From Cacajao melanocephalus (taxonomy: Eukaryota > Chordata > Mammalia > Primates > Pitheciidae), in the NCBI GenBank assembly GCA_963573385.1, contig CAUYLG010070477.1, positions 1 through 64,000 of the forward strand: 64,000 bases of DNA, given 5' to 3'. Shown here one piece after another: positions 1 through 49,408 of the stretch (positions are counted from its first letter, which is position 1; each line of letters starts with the position of its first letter). The position numbers and the translations under genes were made by a program. Under the pieces are notes generated by a model that saw only the letters and a program-made list of their open reading frames with translations, searched no databases and was not told the DNA's origin.

Positions 1-150
1 TTCTAGCCTGGGCAATAGAACAAGAATCTCGTTCTCTCTCCCTCTTTCTCTTCCTCTTTCTTTCTCTCTTACATTCTTTTTTTTCTTTCTTTCACTCTCA
101 CTTTCTTTCCTCTCTTTTTCTTTCTTTCAAAAAAATAAAAATAAAAAAGT
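1..150 (+). repeat. Alu 3' end plus CT-rich simple repeat
   Basis: It opens with Alu text (agcctgggcaatagaacaag). The rest of the tail region is a TTTC/CTTT-rich tract ending in A-rich sequence. Confidence 0.75.
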
Positions 151-242
151 TGTTCTTGCTGTTGCTTAATAATACTCATTCTTTTGTCGTAATGATCATT
201 CTGTGAGATAACTGTATGTATTTATTAGCTAATTGTTGTTAG

Positions 243-35822
<35,580 letters not shown>

Positions 35823-35843
35823 TATACTCTAGAGACTTTTTGA

Positions 35844-35849
35844 AATAAA
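35844..35849 (+). terminator. CFAP69: CFAP69 candidate poly(A) signal
   Basis: AATAAA lies 22 bases after the stop codon, and a second AATAAA occurs near 35947. A very short 3' UTR ending soon after either hexamer fits the sequence. Which one is used cannot be seen. Confidence 0.6.
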
Positions 35850-37169
35850 ATCAGCTTATAATTCTTTAGCTGATATCTTTATATATACATAAAGCAAATA
35901 TTTTAGAATAAATATTTTAGTATCAATATTTTAGTAAAATATTATAAAAAATAAAGGACATATAATTTATTTTTATGGAAAACATCAACATGTAATATCA
36001 GAAGAGTTGTCATCAGTTTCTTTGGAAAGGCTAGCAATTTTATTAAGTGAAGTTGTAAAGCATAGTACAGCAGTTAGGACTCTGTTGGTTGCATGTGAAC
36101 TATTCTAACTAGTTTAAGCCAGAAAAAAAAAATTCTTACAGGCTCTGTATCTATCAAATCTAGGGGTAATTTAGACTACAGATATTGCTGAATCTAGGGA
36201 CTAAAACTATATGGGTAGGTTCTTTTCCTTCCCTAGCAGCTCTTGGCTTACATTCTCTTAAGTTCATGCCTGTGTATCAGTGGTTTCTGCAACTGCCTAT
36301 GAATCTCAGGACCCCTGACTGACCACATGCCTCCTCCTGAGACATTCACCATAATGTGGACCAAGGCTGAGTACTGCCTATTCCTGGAGCCAGAAGCAGG
36401 CCAACCCCATCCAAAACATATGGATAAAGTGGGGAATCAGAGTACTGTTATCAGAAGTAAGTATATATAAATATTGGGCAGCAAGAAAAACAATACCTCT
36501 GCAACAAGTATGTTGATCAAAATAAAGTTATGTTTTCTCTGCTATAAAAGCAAATGTTAATCATGAGCTAAATGGTAAAAAATAAAAAGAAAAATACAGC
36601 TTGTTTTACTCTTAATATATAAATATGCAAAGCAAACTCTAATGCTACTTCTCTTCTTGAATGGGGAAGAGATTGGTACAATGGGAGAAGTGTTTTCCCT
36701 CGTTTGGTGATAGAGGTATCTTGTCAAAGAATAGGAGATAAATGTTTTTATGCTAGACGTATAGGAAATCTGTGTCCCTGGATGCCACTATGAAGTTTCC
36801 CTCTCCTGCCTTCATTCCCTTCACACCCCTCCTCCAGCCAGGAAGCCACAAAGTTGAGTTCATGTCCAGGGATCAGAGAGACAAGAATATGTTTCTCAAG
36901 ACAGGAAAATAAACTGGAATTTAAGTCTGGATTTTGGGCCCATGGGGCACACTCAGCAGTGTACTGGTAAATGTATAACAGCTGCCTCTCCAGGAGGGAA
37001 AAGCACTGATTTACATCACATTCCCACCAATTCACATGGTATAAATACTGCCACTGTTACCAATCTCAAGCTACCAACATGATGCCAATGAATACAGACT
37101 TGGGAAAACAAACATAGGTTCTACTTTCATTATTAGATAAGAGCAGTCTCTACCACTTCAGTGGGCCCA

Positions 37170-37252
37170 CATTTTCCTTCCTCTTCTTTCCCCCTCCTCC
37201 TCCCCCGCTCCTCCTCTTCCTCCTCCCCCCCCTTCCTCCTCTCTCCCTACAT
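37170..37252. repeat. TCC/C-rich simple repeat
   Basis: Pyrimidine-only or nearly so: cctcctcctcccccgctcct and similar. Confidence 0.85.
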
Positions 37253-37659
37253 TCCTCTAGGGATTTTCCATTATCATGTCTGTGAAAACAGTAACACCTT
37301 CATTGAGAGTAGAGGTTGCAGCTATTGTTACTGTTCTAATTAGAATGAGTTGCCAGTTCACCTTTGATTGGCGGCCTCTCACCCTGGCCCAGACACCCTC
37401 CCCTTGTGCCCCATAGGAGTAGATAACATGTATCAGCTTATCAGTGAGCTTTGTTCTCTCCTGAATCCCTTTCTCTAGTATACCACCCTCAACAAGATAC
37501 TAGAAGGTGTAATTTGTTTCTTTCCTTCAAAGGAAACCCTAAGCATGGGCAGGAGCATACGACAATGAGATGCCCATACAAAAAGCACCAGATAGATCTT
37601 AGGTACACTTCAGAATACCCAGAATGGTTGTGAAGTATCCATGGCTAACAACAATGAAT

Positions 37660-37757
37660 CTTTGCTCCATTTTGTAGACTATATGCTCTCTAAGAACAAG
37701 GTAGAGACTATATCTCATTAATTATTATACTCAATATCTCAGTAAATAAATGATTAG
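37660..37757 (+). repeat. L2 3' end
   Basis: The text tagactatatgctctctaag ... cagtaaataaatgattaga fits the L2 3' end. Confidence 0.5.
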
Positions 37758-38759
37758 ATAATGTGATTGTGGCCTCAGCTCCTGGCAGCCTTTCCCTTGA
37801 GCTCTCCAAATGCAGCTCAAAGTACTGAGCTCAAAGGGAAGATTCAGCCAGCAAAATACTATACAAGTAATGTTCAACATAGACAACATGTTAGTTTAAA
37901 TGTATTTACTTCATAACATGATAGATTTTCTCCAAAATGGTGAGGTATAAATACTACTACGTTAATATAACCAAGGTGTGGAAATAGTATTACCTGCCTG
38001 AGTATCATTTTTTCTATGTAGTACAACTAAATATCTCAGATTGATTAGGACTGACTCTAATCTAGATAATTTGTGATGCCTGTGGACCTTTCCCCTTCCA
38101 TGTAGATTTTACCCATCAGGAAGAAGAAAGGTAAAACAGGGCAGATTATTATCTGTCAGCTATTTAATAGACAAGTAAATGTTAAGTTGATGGAGAGCAG
38201 TAATGTTGCTTAATACAGACACTTGCACTTGGTAGACAGATTCACCCAAGTTTGCATATTATAATTCCAGCCACCACACAGTGAGTGAGTGAATCTTTCT
38301 CACAATGTCACTAATTCTAAATCTCTGTCTCTCATCACATCCTGTACTCTTACACCACACCTGAGCCCTAGGGTGTATGATGTCTACCCTATCCTGCCTG
38401 GCTGAGAGGAGGATGGTATATTTTCTTACATTAGTCAGGTGAGACAAAATTTCAGACTTTCAAACTGAAACTTTTACTACTCAACTGAATGAAAAGAAAG
38501 TCAAAAGAATAAACGTGATGAAATTCAGTGAGCACAGATAAAAGTCGCTTCAACAATCTCAGTAATGAGATTTTTACCACGTGGGGGAGCTCACTCCAGC
38601 ATGGTTAAACGAATTGTCAGACAGTGCTTACTTAAATTGGGTGAAAAAAAATCAGTGAATAATTAAGTGAATAACTCATCCATCTGGCATCCTTAGTTCG
38701 CCTTAGGGAACATAAAGTATATTTCACACACAACTATGTTATCCACCTTAAGTTTTTTC

Positions 38760-40356
38760 AGGTCAAATATCCAGTTTCTTCATCATTCTTCTGGTAATAT
38801 AGTTTCTAGAATTTATGAATTTGGTCAGCTACATCTGATGTGCTACAGTTCATTAGTATTCCTCTAAACTGTGACCAAACAGAACAAAGATTTTTCAGGT
38901 GAGCAGGAACAATGTAGTCCCTCTCATTTTTACACGCATTCTGCCAACACAACCTTACATTAGTTTCTTTAGCAACCATTTTTCTTTATTGCTTATATTT
39001 AGTTGCCTTTCAAGGAAAATGTCAAGGATACTTTCTGAAAAACAATAGCAGACACTGACATCCAGAAACTGGCCTGGTACTTTCAGATCAAAATTCTATA
39101 GATAGACCCAGTACCCAGACTTTGGTTTCTAATATCATTCTCCAATAAAAATGAGCCTGAGCTCCTTGGAGAAATGGCTTTCTAAGGCTGGGGCAAAAAT
39201 ATGTGAGTCTGGAGCATCTTATTGAGCTCCCAGTGGCCAAAGCTGGAATGATTTGAACAAATCAATAATGTAGTGTTGGGTTATAAACCAAAGTATAAAT
39301 AAATGTTCATAAATCCATACTGATATAAATAAATGATGAAAGGAAGGAAAGAGGGAAGAGGGGAGAGGGAAAGTGGGGGAAGCCTCCATACAAAAAATTC
39401 TAAATGATTGATGTAGATATTCCCTCCTTAAGAAGGTAGAAGATAACTCCCCATTCTCACATATGGGTTGTGCTTAGTGACTTCCTTCCAAAGGACATAA
39501 TATAGAAAGAAAGTCGAAAGCAACTTTACGATGGAGAAAATTGGCAAACACTACCTTGGCCAAGGTTAAACACTGTTAATGGTAAGTCACGTGGATGACA
39601 TGTGCCTTTGATATGACATGTTGAGTATAATACTTTACCTCTGTGATCTTCATCTCAAAAGCCTATAATACCAGTCTAACAATCAGGCAAACCCAAATTG
39701 AGGGGCATTTTGCAGTATACCTGACCAATACTCAAAATGGTCAAGGTCATCAAAAACATGGTCTTAGACACTGTCACAACCCACAGGAGCCTAAGAAGAC
39801 ATGACAACTCAGCATAATGTGGGATCCTGAATGAGATCCTGGAACAACAATAACAAAAAAGGACCTTAGGGGAAAACTACTGAAATCTGAATAAAATATG
39901 AAGTTTCGTTAATATTGTATTGGTTTCAGGCCAGGCGCTGTGGCTCACGCCTGTAATCCCAGCACTTTGGGAGGCTGACTCGGGCAGATCACTTGAGCCC
40001 AGATGTTTGAGACCAGATTGGGCAATAGGGTGCAATCTCGACTCTACAAAAAATACAAAAATTATTTGGGAGTGGTGGTTCACACCTGTAGTTCCAGCTA
40101 CTCAGGAGGCTGAGGTAGGAGGATTAATTGAGCCCAGGAGGATGAGGCTGCAGTGAGCCATGATTGCACCACTGCACTCCAGCCTGAGTGAAAGAGCAAG
40201 ACCCTGCCTCAAAAATAAATAAATAAAAATTAACAAAATAAAAATCAAAAAGAAAAAATGGGTGAGAGGTATATAGGAGCTCTGTATATACCATCTCACC
40301 CATTGCAACTTTTCTGCAAATTTAAAACTATTTTAAAATGAAAAGTTTATCAAATT
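38760..40356 (+). mobile_element. L1M 3' end, split by an Alu
   Basis: The 3' UTR text runs from about 38760 (ctccttggagaaatggctttc, tccttccaaaggacataata, gatcctggaacaacaataac). It resumes after the Alu (39930-40250) and ends tttaaaactattttaaaatg. Confidence 0.65.
39930..40250 (+). mobile_element. Alu
   Basis: A full dimer, ggccaggcgctgtggctcac to ccctgcctc, with a (AAAT)n-rich tail. Confidence 0.93.
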
Positions 40357-41510
40357 TACAAGAAAAAAAACATTGAAAAGTAGGCAAAGAACATGAACTC
40401 CAAAAGAAGTAATACAAGGAGCCAACAAGCATATGAAAAAAAGCTCAATATCACTGATCATTGGAGAAATGCTATCAAACCACCATCTCACACCTGTCAG
40501 AATGGTATTATTAAAAAGTCAAAAAATAACATGCTGGCGAGGTTGCAGAGAAAAGGGGATGCTTATACACCATGGCTAGGAGTGTAAATTAGTTCAACCA
40601 TTGTGGAAAGCAGTGTGGCAATTCCTCAAACAGCTAAAAACAGACCTACCATTCGACCCATTAATCCCATGACGGTATGTGCTCAGAGGAATATAAATCA
40701 TTCTACCATAAAGACACGCACATGCCGGGCACAGTGGAGCATGCCTGTAGTCCCAGCTACTCGGGAGGCTGAAGCTGGAGGATCGCTTGAGTACAGGAGT
40801 TCTGGGCTGTAAGGCACTATGCTGGTGGGGTGTCCACACTAAGTTCGGCATCAATATGGTGACCTCCCGGGAGCCAGGGACCACCAGGTTGCCTAAGGAG
40901 GGGTGAACCGGCCCAGGTCAGAAATGGAGCAGGTCAAAACTCCTGTGCTGATCAGTAGTAGGATCCCACCTGTGAATAGCCACTGCACTCCAGCCTGGGC
41001 AACATGGCAAGACCCTGTCTCTTAAAATAAAAGACACACACACATGAATGTTCACTGAAGCACTATTCACAATAGCAAAGACATGGAATCAACCTTAATG
41101 CCCATCATGACAGACTGGATAAAGCAAATGTCGTCCATATACACCATGGAATACTATTCAGTCATAAAAAGAATAAGATCATGTCTTTTGCAGGAACATG
41201 GATGGAGCTGGAGGCCATTATCCTTAGCAAACTAACACAGGAAAAGAAAACCGAATACCACATGTTCTCACTGAAGTGGCAGCTAAATGATAAGAACTCA
41301 TGGATACAAAAAGGAGAACAACAAACACTGGGGCCTACTTGAGGGTGGAGAGTGGGAAGAGGGAGAGAATCAGAAAAACTATTGACTACTAGGCTTAGTA
41401 CCTGGGTGACAAAAGAATCTGTACAACAAACCCCCGTGACCTGTGTTTGCCTATAGAATAAACCTGCACATGTACCCCTAAACCTAAAAGAAAAGTTAAA
41501 AAAAATAAAA
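40357..41510 (+). mobile_element. L1PA/L1PB 3' end hosting a 7SL pseudogene
   Basis: It shows ORF2 C-terminal and 3' UTR sequence (caccatctcacacctgtcag, ttcaaccattgtggaaagca, cacatgttctcactgaagtg) with tail ...cacatgtacccctaaacc. It is interrupted at 40724 by 7SL RNA sequence. Confidence 0.85.
40724..41022 (+). pseudogene. 7SL (SRP) RNA pseudogene, full length
   Basis: About 299 bases cover both the Alu domain (gccgggcacagtgg... and ...gcctgggcaacatgg) and the S domain (gcatcaatatggtgacctcc, ccaggttgcctaaggagg), with scattered substitutions. A short A-rich tail follows. Direct repeats aaagacacgcacat (40710-40723) and aaagacacacacacat (41030-41045) flank it, marking L1-driven insertion into an L1 3' end. 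The 5' internal promoter region carries changes, so it is probably silent. Confidence 0.93.
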
Positions 41511-41535
41511 TTAAAACTTTAAAAACAAAAATTCT

Positions 41536-41840
41536 GGCCAGGTGTGGTGGCTCATGCCTGTAATCTGTAACTTTGGGAGGTGGAGGTATGTGGATCACCT
41601 GAGGTCAGGAGTTCGAGACCAGCCTGGCCAATATGGTGAAACCCTGTCTCTACTAAAAACACAAAAAATTAGCCGAGCATGGTGGCGGACACCTGTGATC
41701 CCAGCTACTCAGGAGACTGAGGCAGGAGAATGACTTGAACCTGGGAGGCGGAGGTCGCAATGAGCCTAGATCATGCCATTGCACTACAGCCAGAGCAACA
41801 AGAGTGAAACTCCGTCTCAAAAAAAGAAAAAAAAAAAGAT
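41536..41840 (+). mobile_element. Alu
   Basis: A full dimer directly after an L1 tail. A small deletion lies in the left monomer (taatctgtaactttgggagg). Confidence 0.92.
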
Positions 41841-42229
41841 TTGATAGAAACAGTGGAGGAACTTTAGACATAGATAATTATCCCTTGTATCATCTTATGA
41901 AGAAATACTTGAGTCAATATTAGATTCTTTGACACCTTTTTTCTCCTCAGCCTTAAGCTCTCTGAAAAATAATTATGACCTAAGCCAAATTAGGACAGCA
42001 TAAACCCAAAGCTGTGAAACTGATTGAGTCTTCACCACGGTACCACTACAAGAATTGGTGGTTTGTTTCATAAAATGATCTCTTGACTGATCTAGTCAAA
42101 GGACAAAAGAGAAATACATATTGTCCCCATTCAGCTTCATTTTGACCACTCTCTTTATCTTCTATTTTGATATCATAAAATTGCTTTTGAATTAGATATT
42201 TCAGTCTATCCCCCACATTGTCCCACTGC

Positions 42230-42325
42230 AGTGTCAACTCTGTGAGTCAAGGATTATGTCTGGGTTGTTCACTAATAATATACCCTTAAGCTTAACGAAT
42301 ATTTGTTGAATTAATCAATAATGAA
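42230..42325 (+). repeat. L2 3' end
   Basis: The text actctgtgagtcaaggatta ... aatatttgttgaattaatc fits the L2 3' end. Confidence 0.6.
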
Positions 42326-43886
42326 CAGAAAGAGTAAGTTTTTTTATTCTCAGATGACACTATTTGTGCCAAAAACAGGGAGGAATTTTAACATAAATTG
42401 GTATGTAATCACCATCGAAAAGCTTAAGATAAACTGTTCTAAAACCAGATTTCCCAGTTTAGCAAATGGTCTTATTTTTAATCCAATGTAGTATGTAAAT
42501 TCAGTTAAAAGAACTAGAAACCATGTTGCCATTAACTGGAAGACTAATTTTATTGATTTAATCTAAAATGTTTATCATTGCTGCAATAAAATTGTCATGA
42601 CAACTATGAGTGATTGAGGACAACTGGTTGAACAATTTTCTAGGTGCCACTTCAGCTCCTCTGCAGGAAATGAATTCTAGGTGGATATCTGTCTGGTCAT
42701 TTTTATGAGAACATTAGCCCTACCCTCCAGTTGCTTTTCTCAGCTTAGGGATCCATCCTTAATTGGTAAGATATTTTCAATCTAGGAATTTATTAGCCCT
42801 ACAATCTCATATTATCTGCCACTCACTTATGCAAAATTGGTTATATTAAACAATATTACTGAACGCTATGAGGTCCTTCTTTAATATTGAAGATTCTTAA
42901 CCTGGGATTTATGCAGCCCCCTGAAATTACATGTAAAATGTAATCTTATGAGTGTTTGTATATAAAACCCCTAATAAATGGTCTGTAGGTCATCAGAATT
43001 TGAAAGTGCTCCGTAATGCAAAGACTGCCCCTCCTTTAATTCACAGTTTATTCTTGGATCAGGTCAAACCATAGACAGTTAGTTACTTGTTCAGTATTAC
43101 TTTAGCTGATTTGAAAACTTTTTACATTTGAGTTTGTGTACTTGAATCAGATTGTACAGGAGAGAACCTGTCACTGTAAGGATACTTGAAACCGGTGCTG
43201 TACCATGGTAGCCACTGTGAAAACCTACGGGTCAGATTTTTATTGATTCTTTGTCTTGGAAAAGGCTGGACCTCTATTGAACATGTGGTTTGGATTTTCT
43301 TATAAGCATGTGAATCTTGAAACTGTTCATGTGTCCCTCTTCACTATGAGAAGTGGGAGACAGAACAAATTTATAGGTACCCTATATCAAAGGTATAGGC
43401 TTTTATGACATGCATTCGAAAAGTATTGCTCTAAACCATAACTACATTGTATTACTTTCCTGTCTTCATGTCCCATTGTTCCAATTTCCTCCCCTACTTC
43501 ATGTTTTCCTTTTCTTTGGTATATTTAAGCTTCACATCCTTTTTGAAATAAGATGTGAGATAAAAATAGGCAATATAAAAAAAACAGCTACCACAAAAAT
43601 TCTATCAAATTATACTTTACTAAAATGAAGTTTCTTACTGTCTTTTTAGGGTTTATTATGTTCCTTTTTCAAAACAGAGACAATAAAAAGGAGACCATAA
43701 ACAGTTTTAGTGCTTAATGCATAAAAAAAAATTTTAATATAGAAGATGGCTTCATAATGAAATGTACATTTCAAAAACAACACAATATACTACATTAAAT
43801 ATTTTTAGGATAATACTGCCATTAATTTTGGCACAGTTTAAAAGTCAATGTTAATGTATAAGATACCTTATAAAATTGGTTATAAT

Positions 43887-43892
43887 TTTATT
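43887..43892 (-). terminator. FAM237B: Possible FAM237B poly(A) signal
   Basis: AATAAA on the minus strand, about 730 bases after the FAM237B stop. In this AT-rich DNA such hexamers also occur by chance. Confidence 0.25.
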
Positions 43893-44622
43893 CCACTGAC
43901 TATTATATTAAAAATATATATCACATTTGCCTTTTAATTTGTGTTTTCTTTAAAATGAAGACACTGTACAAACACACCTTCTAAGTCAAAAATTATTGAG
44001 AAATTACCTGAAAAGATTGGAATAATTCAACAGCAATAAAGCAATTACAACAAAAAAAGTTGATCAGTATTAAATAATTTGTATAACTACTAGAAGAAAT
44101 ATTTGACCTCATAAATACTGACAAGTTTTCAGGTCGCTGTCATCTTGCTTGAGGTATTTTTCATGTTTTCTCTTAAATGTAATATTCTCATTTTGTAAAA
44201 TCTAGTCCTATAAGATTTAAAAGAACACACTGTTGATATTCATTCCAATATGGCTCTTAAGATCTCCCACTTTTATACAACTCTGTGAAAAAATTAATTT
44301 CAAAAGCCTAAATACATGTCTGATGTTTAAAATTTCTTCAACAAATATAATTACAGGGTTAAATGACTTTCTTATGAGCTATTGATGAGGAAACAAGAAT
44401 AATTTTAATTATCTACCAAAGTGTATTATATTCCAAGATCACTTAGAATTGTTTGCACATCAGCGCTCGTGTGGTTTGTAAATAATATAAAATGAGTAAA
44501 AATGAAAATCAAAACCTATCATTTTAGGAAAAAACTAAATATGGCAAATTTGCTAACTTGTTGGGTAACTTGAAAAAATCAGAAAAATTAAATAGTGACT
44601 TTTAAAGAAAAGTATACTGCTA

Positions 44623-45075
<453 letters not shown>

Positions 45076-46199
45076 TCAATCACTTGATCTAAAAAACTAT
45101 ACGTACACATATTGGTTTTGATCAAGCCAAATTTGCTTACTAGGTATTTGTTAGTTTTTTCTAAGTTACTGATTGTCACACCTTCCTTTAGGACCTTACA
45201 GTTCCAATTTGATTTCCAACGTTCTGATCAAGAGTCTTCGGGAGCCACTGAAATCCAACACGTTAATGAAAATGTGAAAAGTTCATTTAATCACAGTCCT
45301 TTAAAACTGGCAGAAACCTTAAAGAGCTTGTGCTCCAACCTTCTCCCTTTACTGATTAGAACAATTATAAGTGATACGGTCCCGCAAGACTTCAGACTCC
45401 TGACTGCCTATCCAAGACTCCTACCTGCCACAACACATTTCAACTAAGTGGATCAAAATGCAGTTCTTTCTACATGTAACCATAAGAAATATTTTGTTGT
45501 TGTTAATTGAGGTATTATCAACCCAAATGGTACTAGATCTCACAAGCACCGTTTAAGTTTCAAAGTTACTGCTGTTTCTATTTATTGGAAAATACCGTTA
45601 GGCACTAATGTCCGGTGTATCCCTGGCTTTTCTCAGGTTGTTGAGGAGCTGGTTGGAGAAGATGAACATATACACACATGAAGGGTCATGAAGACAAAGG
45701 TGCTGTAAGGTAGGATGAGAGTAGGCAGGGCCCATTACATTCAGCAAAATCTTGGCATTTTCTAATGCTGCTTTGCACACTTCATTGCCAACTGTTGTTT
45801 AGTAAAATCGGCCCAAAGCACATAAGAGGAAGTCAAGGAGTAAGTTGACATTGAATTGCCACACATCTATTATTCAAGGCTGGTATTAGAAATGTCCCTT
45901 TTACAACCTTGACAGCAACGGGGAGGGAGAGAGTGAGGACAACAGATCCAGAACACATCCCTCACCCCGCCGCCCCCGTACACCGCCGTCTGCCACCTCC
46001 CCAGAAAAGTTAGGCTGAAGAGAGAAATCATACGAAACAAATCTAAACAGCACATTCGAGTTGTTTCACATGGTTGAAAATTGTGCAAATTGCCCAAACT
46101 GCGGTGAAAACCAGCAGTTTATGATACGTATTGTATTGGAAGCGCTAGGGTAGAACCAGGGAATTTTCTTCCCTCTCAATTTCAGGTTAACGCCTCACT

Positions 46200-46760
46200 C
46201 AGTGCCTCACGCCCGGGGTCAGATCACCTGGACGCAGAAGAGGGAGCCCACGCGGGAGTCAAGGACCTCTGGTCGACGTCCGAGGCGCGCGTCTGGGCGC
46301 GGTGTCCTGTGTGCGCTGCGCTCTTTCGGAGTAGGACACGGGCGCCTCCTGCTCAGGAGGAACCAGACGTTTCAGCGCAGGCGACCCCTGCCCTCCCTTG
46401 GTCCCCACCCCCTGCCCAGTGGACCCACCCCCCGAGGCAGGCGAACTGGACGAGGCGGTGTTGTGAGACCCACCCCGAGCGCCCAAGGGGCGCTGGAGCT
46501 CGCCCCGCGGAACCGTCTGGGACGCGCCGCGCTCCAGCGCTGAGAGGCCCCGGCTCACCGCGGGTGTCGCTGCGTGTTCTGCTGCGGCCGCGCGGGGTTC
46601 CCGAGACAGACCAGCCGCCCGGACCGCGCTCCTTTTCTAGAGGCGGAGTGAGGGGGCAAAGCGTGGATGGCCGCGCTCTCGAGGCCCCTCCCCGACCTCA
46701 CCCGCCTTCCCAGCCTCCAGATCCCGGGGTCCCCTGTGCCCTGCGCCCCTGCCTTGGCCG
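46200..46760. promoter_or_regulatory. CpG island, possible FAM237B promoter
   Basis: GC and CpG content rise sharply against the AT-rich surroundings (CG is frequent at 46246-46300 and 46480-46620). No Alu explains it. It lies 1.2-1.7 kb upstream of FAM237B on the minus strand. A minus-strand donor-like GGG|GTGAGG at 45968-45960 could end a 5' exon reading toward FAM237B. Direction of transcription is not visible. The long open frames here are a result of high GC. Confidence 0.7.
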
Positions 46761-46969
46761 CTGCTCTCGCCTTCTTCCTCGGACTTTGTTGCTATGTCCG
46801 AAGGCTCAGGGGCTTCTTGGCTTTCTCCTTTCTTACTTTGTTCCTTCTTTTTTCCTAGCTGAGACGATCCATCTTGGCAGTAGTCAATCCACATATCCAA
46901 GTTATCTTCTCCCTCCACCCAGCCATGCTCCACACCGTATTCTCCTATCCAGAGAAAAATTTTCTTAAG

Positions 46970-47999
46970 GCTGTGGACTCTATTAAAGTCCTTAACCTCC
47001 CTGAACCGTTCTAATCTCTAGCTAAGCATCGTTTATTATTAACACTAACACATACCCACGCACAAACATACCCTTGCTTCTACCTAAATACACACTCTGG
47101 GGGAAAAGTTTCCTTTAGCCTTTCATGGATGAAGACCCCAGCAAGTCCCTTGAATTTCACATAGGTATGTTGTCCATCAATCCCAGCCCCCCTACACAAC
47201 ACTTAGGCTATGTATGAGTTTAAGTCTGTCTGCTCTGCCTAAAGCCCAGCAGTGATGACCAGATGGGGCTAGGGAAATCAATCCAAAGCCAGCTGCTTTA
47301 TCCCCATTTTCCCTCAGGTAGGCACCCTTCCTCACAGGTTCTTGAGCTGGGATGGTGAGATCCTGGGGTGAGATGAGTGCCAAACCGAAAGCCCAGTTCC
47401 CCAGTCATTGTCTCTGCTAAAGGTCATTTCTCCCAGCACCCACCATTACTCAAAGCTCCACCCTGTTCTCATCACCTCGGTGGAGCTAACGTGGTCAATC
47501 ATTAGTTCTGCCCTGTCAATTTTTTTCTAAATGGCCCTTCTATCTGCAGGACCAGTTTCTGCACAAAATAGAACTGAGAAAAGGAGAAGACTTGTTTACT
47601 CGGATTAGGTAGGATATACACGAATCCATCTCACACCAGATATTCTTCGGCTCAGAGTTCCAAATGTTTTAGTCCGCCATTAATCATGGACTCACAATTA
47701 GTAGAGACACAGTGACCTAATCCAACATCTCAGCTGAAACTTGAACAAATCACCCTCCCAAGGAATTTGTCCACCCAGCAAAGCTGTTGTCCGATGTGTC
47801 TTAACCTTGAGCACATTCCTCACCCTCAAAGGAAGCAACCCCTTTCATCCTTGGGTTAATGTTGGCCCTTCAACGCTTCTTTCTCAAATGAATCGGCTCC
47901 ATTTCTCTGTTGAATAACTACATCTTTCCTGTCAATCGTTTTGCAAAATATATTTTTCATAAAACATTTTTATCTATATACAAGTATGGCAAAGCCTAT
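46970..47999. other. Intergenic DNA right of the CpG island
   Basis: Mixed composition, no named repeat, no gene-like frame. Confidence 0.45.
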
Positions 48000-48900
<901 letters not shown>

Positions 48901-48908
48901 GTGAAATT

Positions 48909-49200
48909 GGCCCAATGTGGTGGCTCAGGCCTGTAATTCCAGCACTTTGGGAGGCTGAGGCAGGGAGATCACAAGGTCAAGATATCGAGACCATCCTGGT
49001 CAACATGGTGAAACACTGTCTCTACTAAATATACAAAAATTAGCTGGGCATGGTGGCACATGGCTGTAGTCCCAGCTACTGGGGAGGCTGAGGCACGAGA
49101 AACACTTGAACCTGGGAGAAGGAGGTTGCAGTGAGCCAAGATCATGCCACTGCAACCACCTGGCAATAGAAGGAGACTCCATCTCAAAAAAAAAGAAAGA
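48909..49200 (+). mobile_element. Alu
   Basis: A full dimer, in the opposite direction to the Alu 190 bases before it. The pair could fold as an inverted repeat if transcribed. Confidence 0.92.
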
Positions 49201-49300
49201 AAGTAAAATTTTCAGGGAAAAGGGGAATGGAGGAGAAGCATAAAGAATCAGAGTAAGGAAAAGAAGAAGGGAAAGAAAGAGAAGGAGAAGAGAAAAGTGA
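49200..49300. repeat. Purine-rich (GAAA/GGA) tract
   Basis: An Alu tail followed by almost pure A/G sequence (aaggaaaagaagaagggaaa). Confidence 0.7.
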
Positions 49301-49408
49301 GATGTAGATAGTAAGTTTAGACTTTATTAAAACTGGTAAACATCTACAGTAAAAAGTGCGATATAGATATTGAGTTTAGACTTTATAGAGTTGTTAAATA
49401 TGTACGGT
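49293..49408. repeat. Diverged tandem duplication, about 58 bp x 2
   Basis: The line aaaagtg(a/c)gat(g/a)tagata... agtttagactttat recurs at an interval of about 59 bases. Confidence 0.75.

Larger units (their letters stand above)
35900..38759. other. Intergenic DNA downstream of CFAP69
   Basis: Bases 36085-36420 resemble the old repeat line at 1270-1480. A CT-rich tract (37170) and an L2 end (37660) are listed separately. No gene is supported; the 95-codon minus-strand frame at 36748-37035 has no recognisable family features. Confidence 0.45.
41841..44622. other. Intergenic / probable FAM237B 3' side
   Basis: Apart from one L2 end, mostly unique-looking DNA. The part next to 44622 probably includes the FAM237B 3' UTR. 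Confidence 0.4.

Noticed and set aside
36748..37035. 95-codon minus-strand frame
   Set aside because: No family features, no signals around it; length is within chance for this region.
45112..45447. 111-codon plus-strand frame next to FAM237B
   Set aside because: No recognisable family, no supporting splice or promoter signal, and it lies in the likely FAM237B 5' intron.
45598..45780. 60-codon minus-strand frame that reads somewhat protein-like, considered as an old pseudogene
   Set aside because: I recognise no parent protein and upstream reading hits a stop at once; it needs a protein search before any call.
46309..46968. 219-codon open frame in the CpG island, with other long frames on both strands
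   Set aside because: High GC removes stop codons; composition is Pro/Arg/Ser-rich in every frame, with no domain and no splice context.
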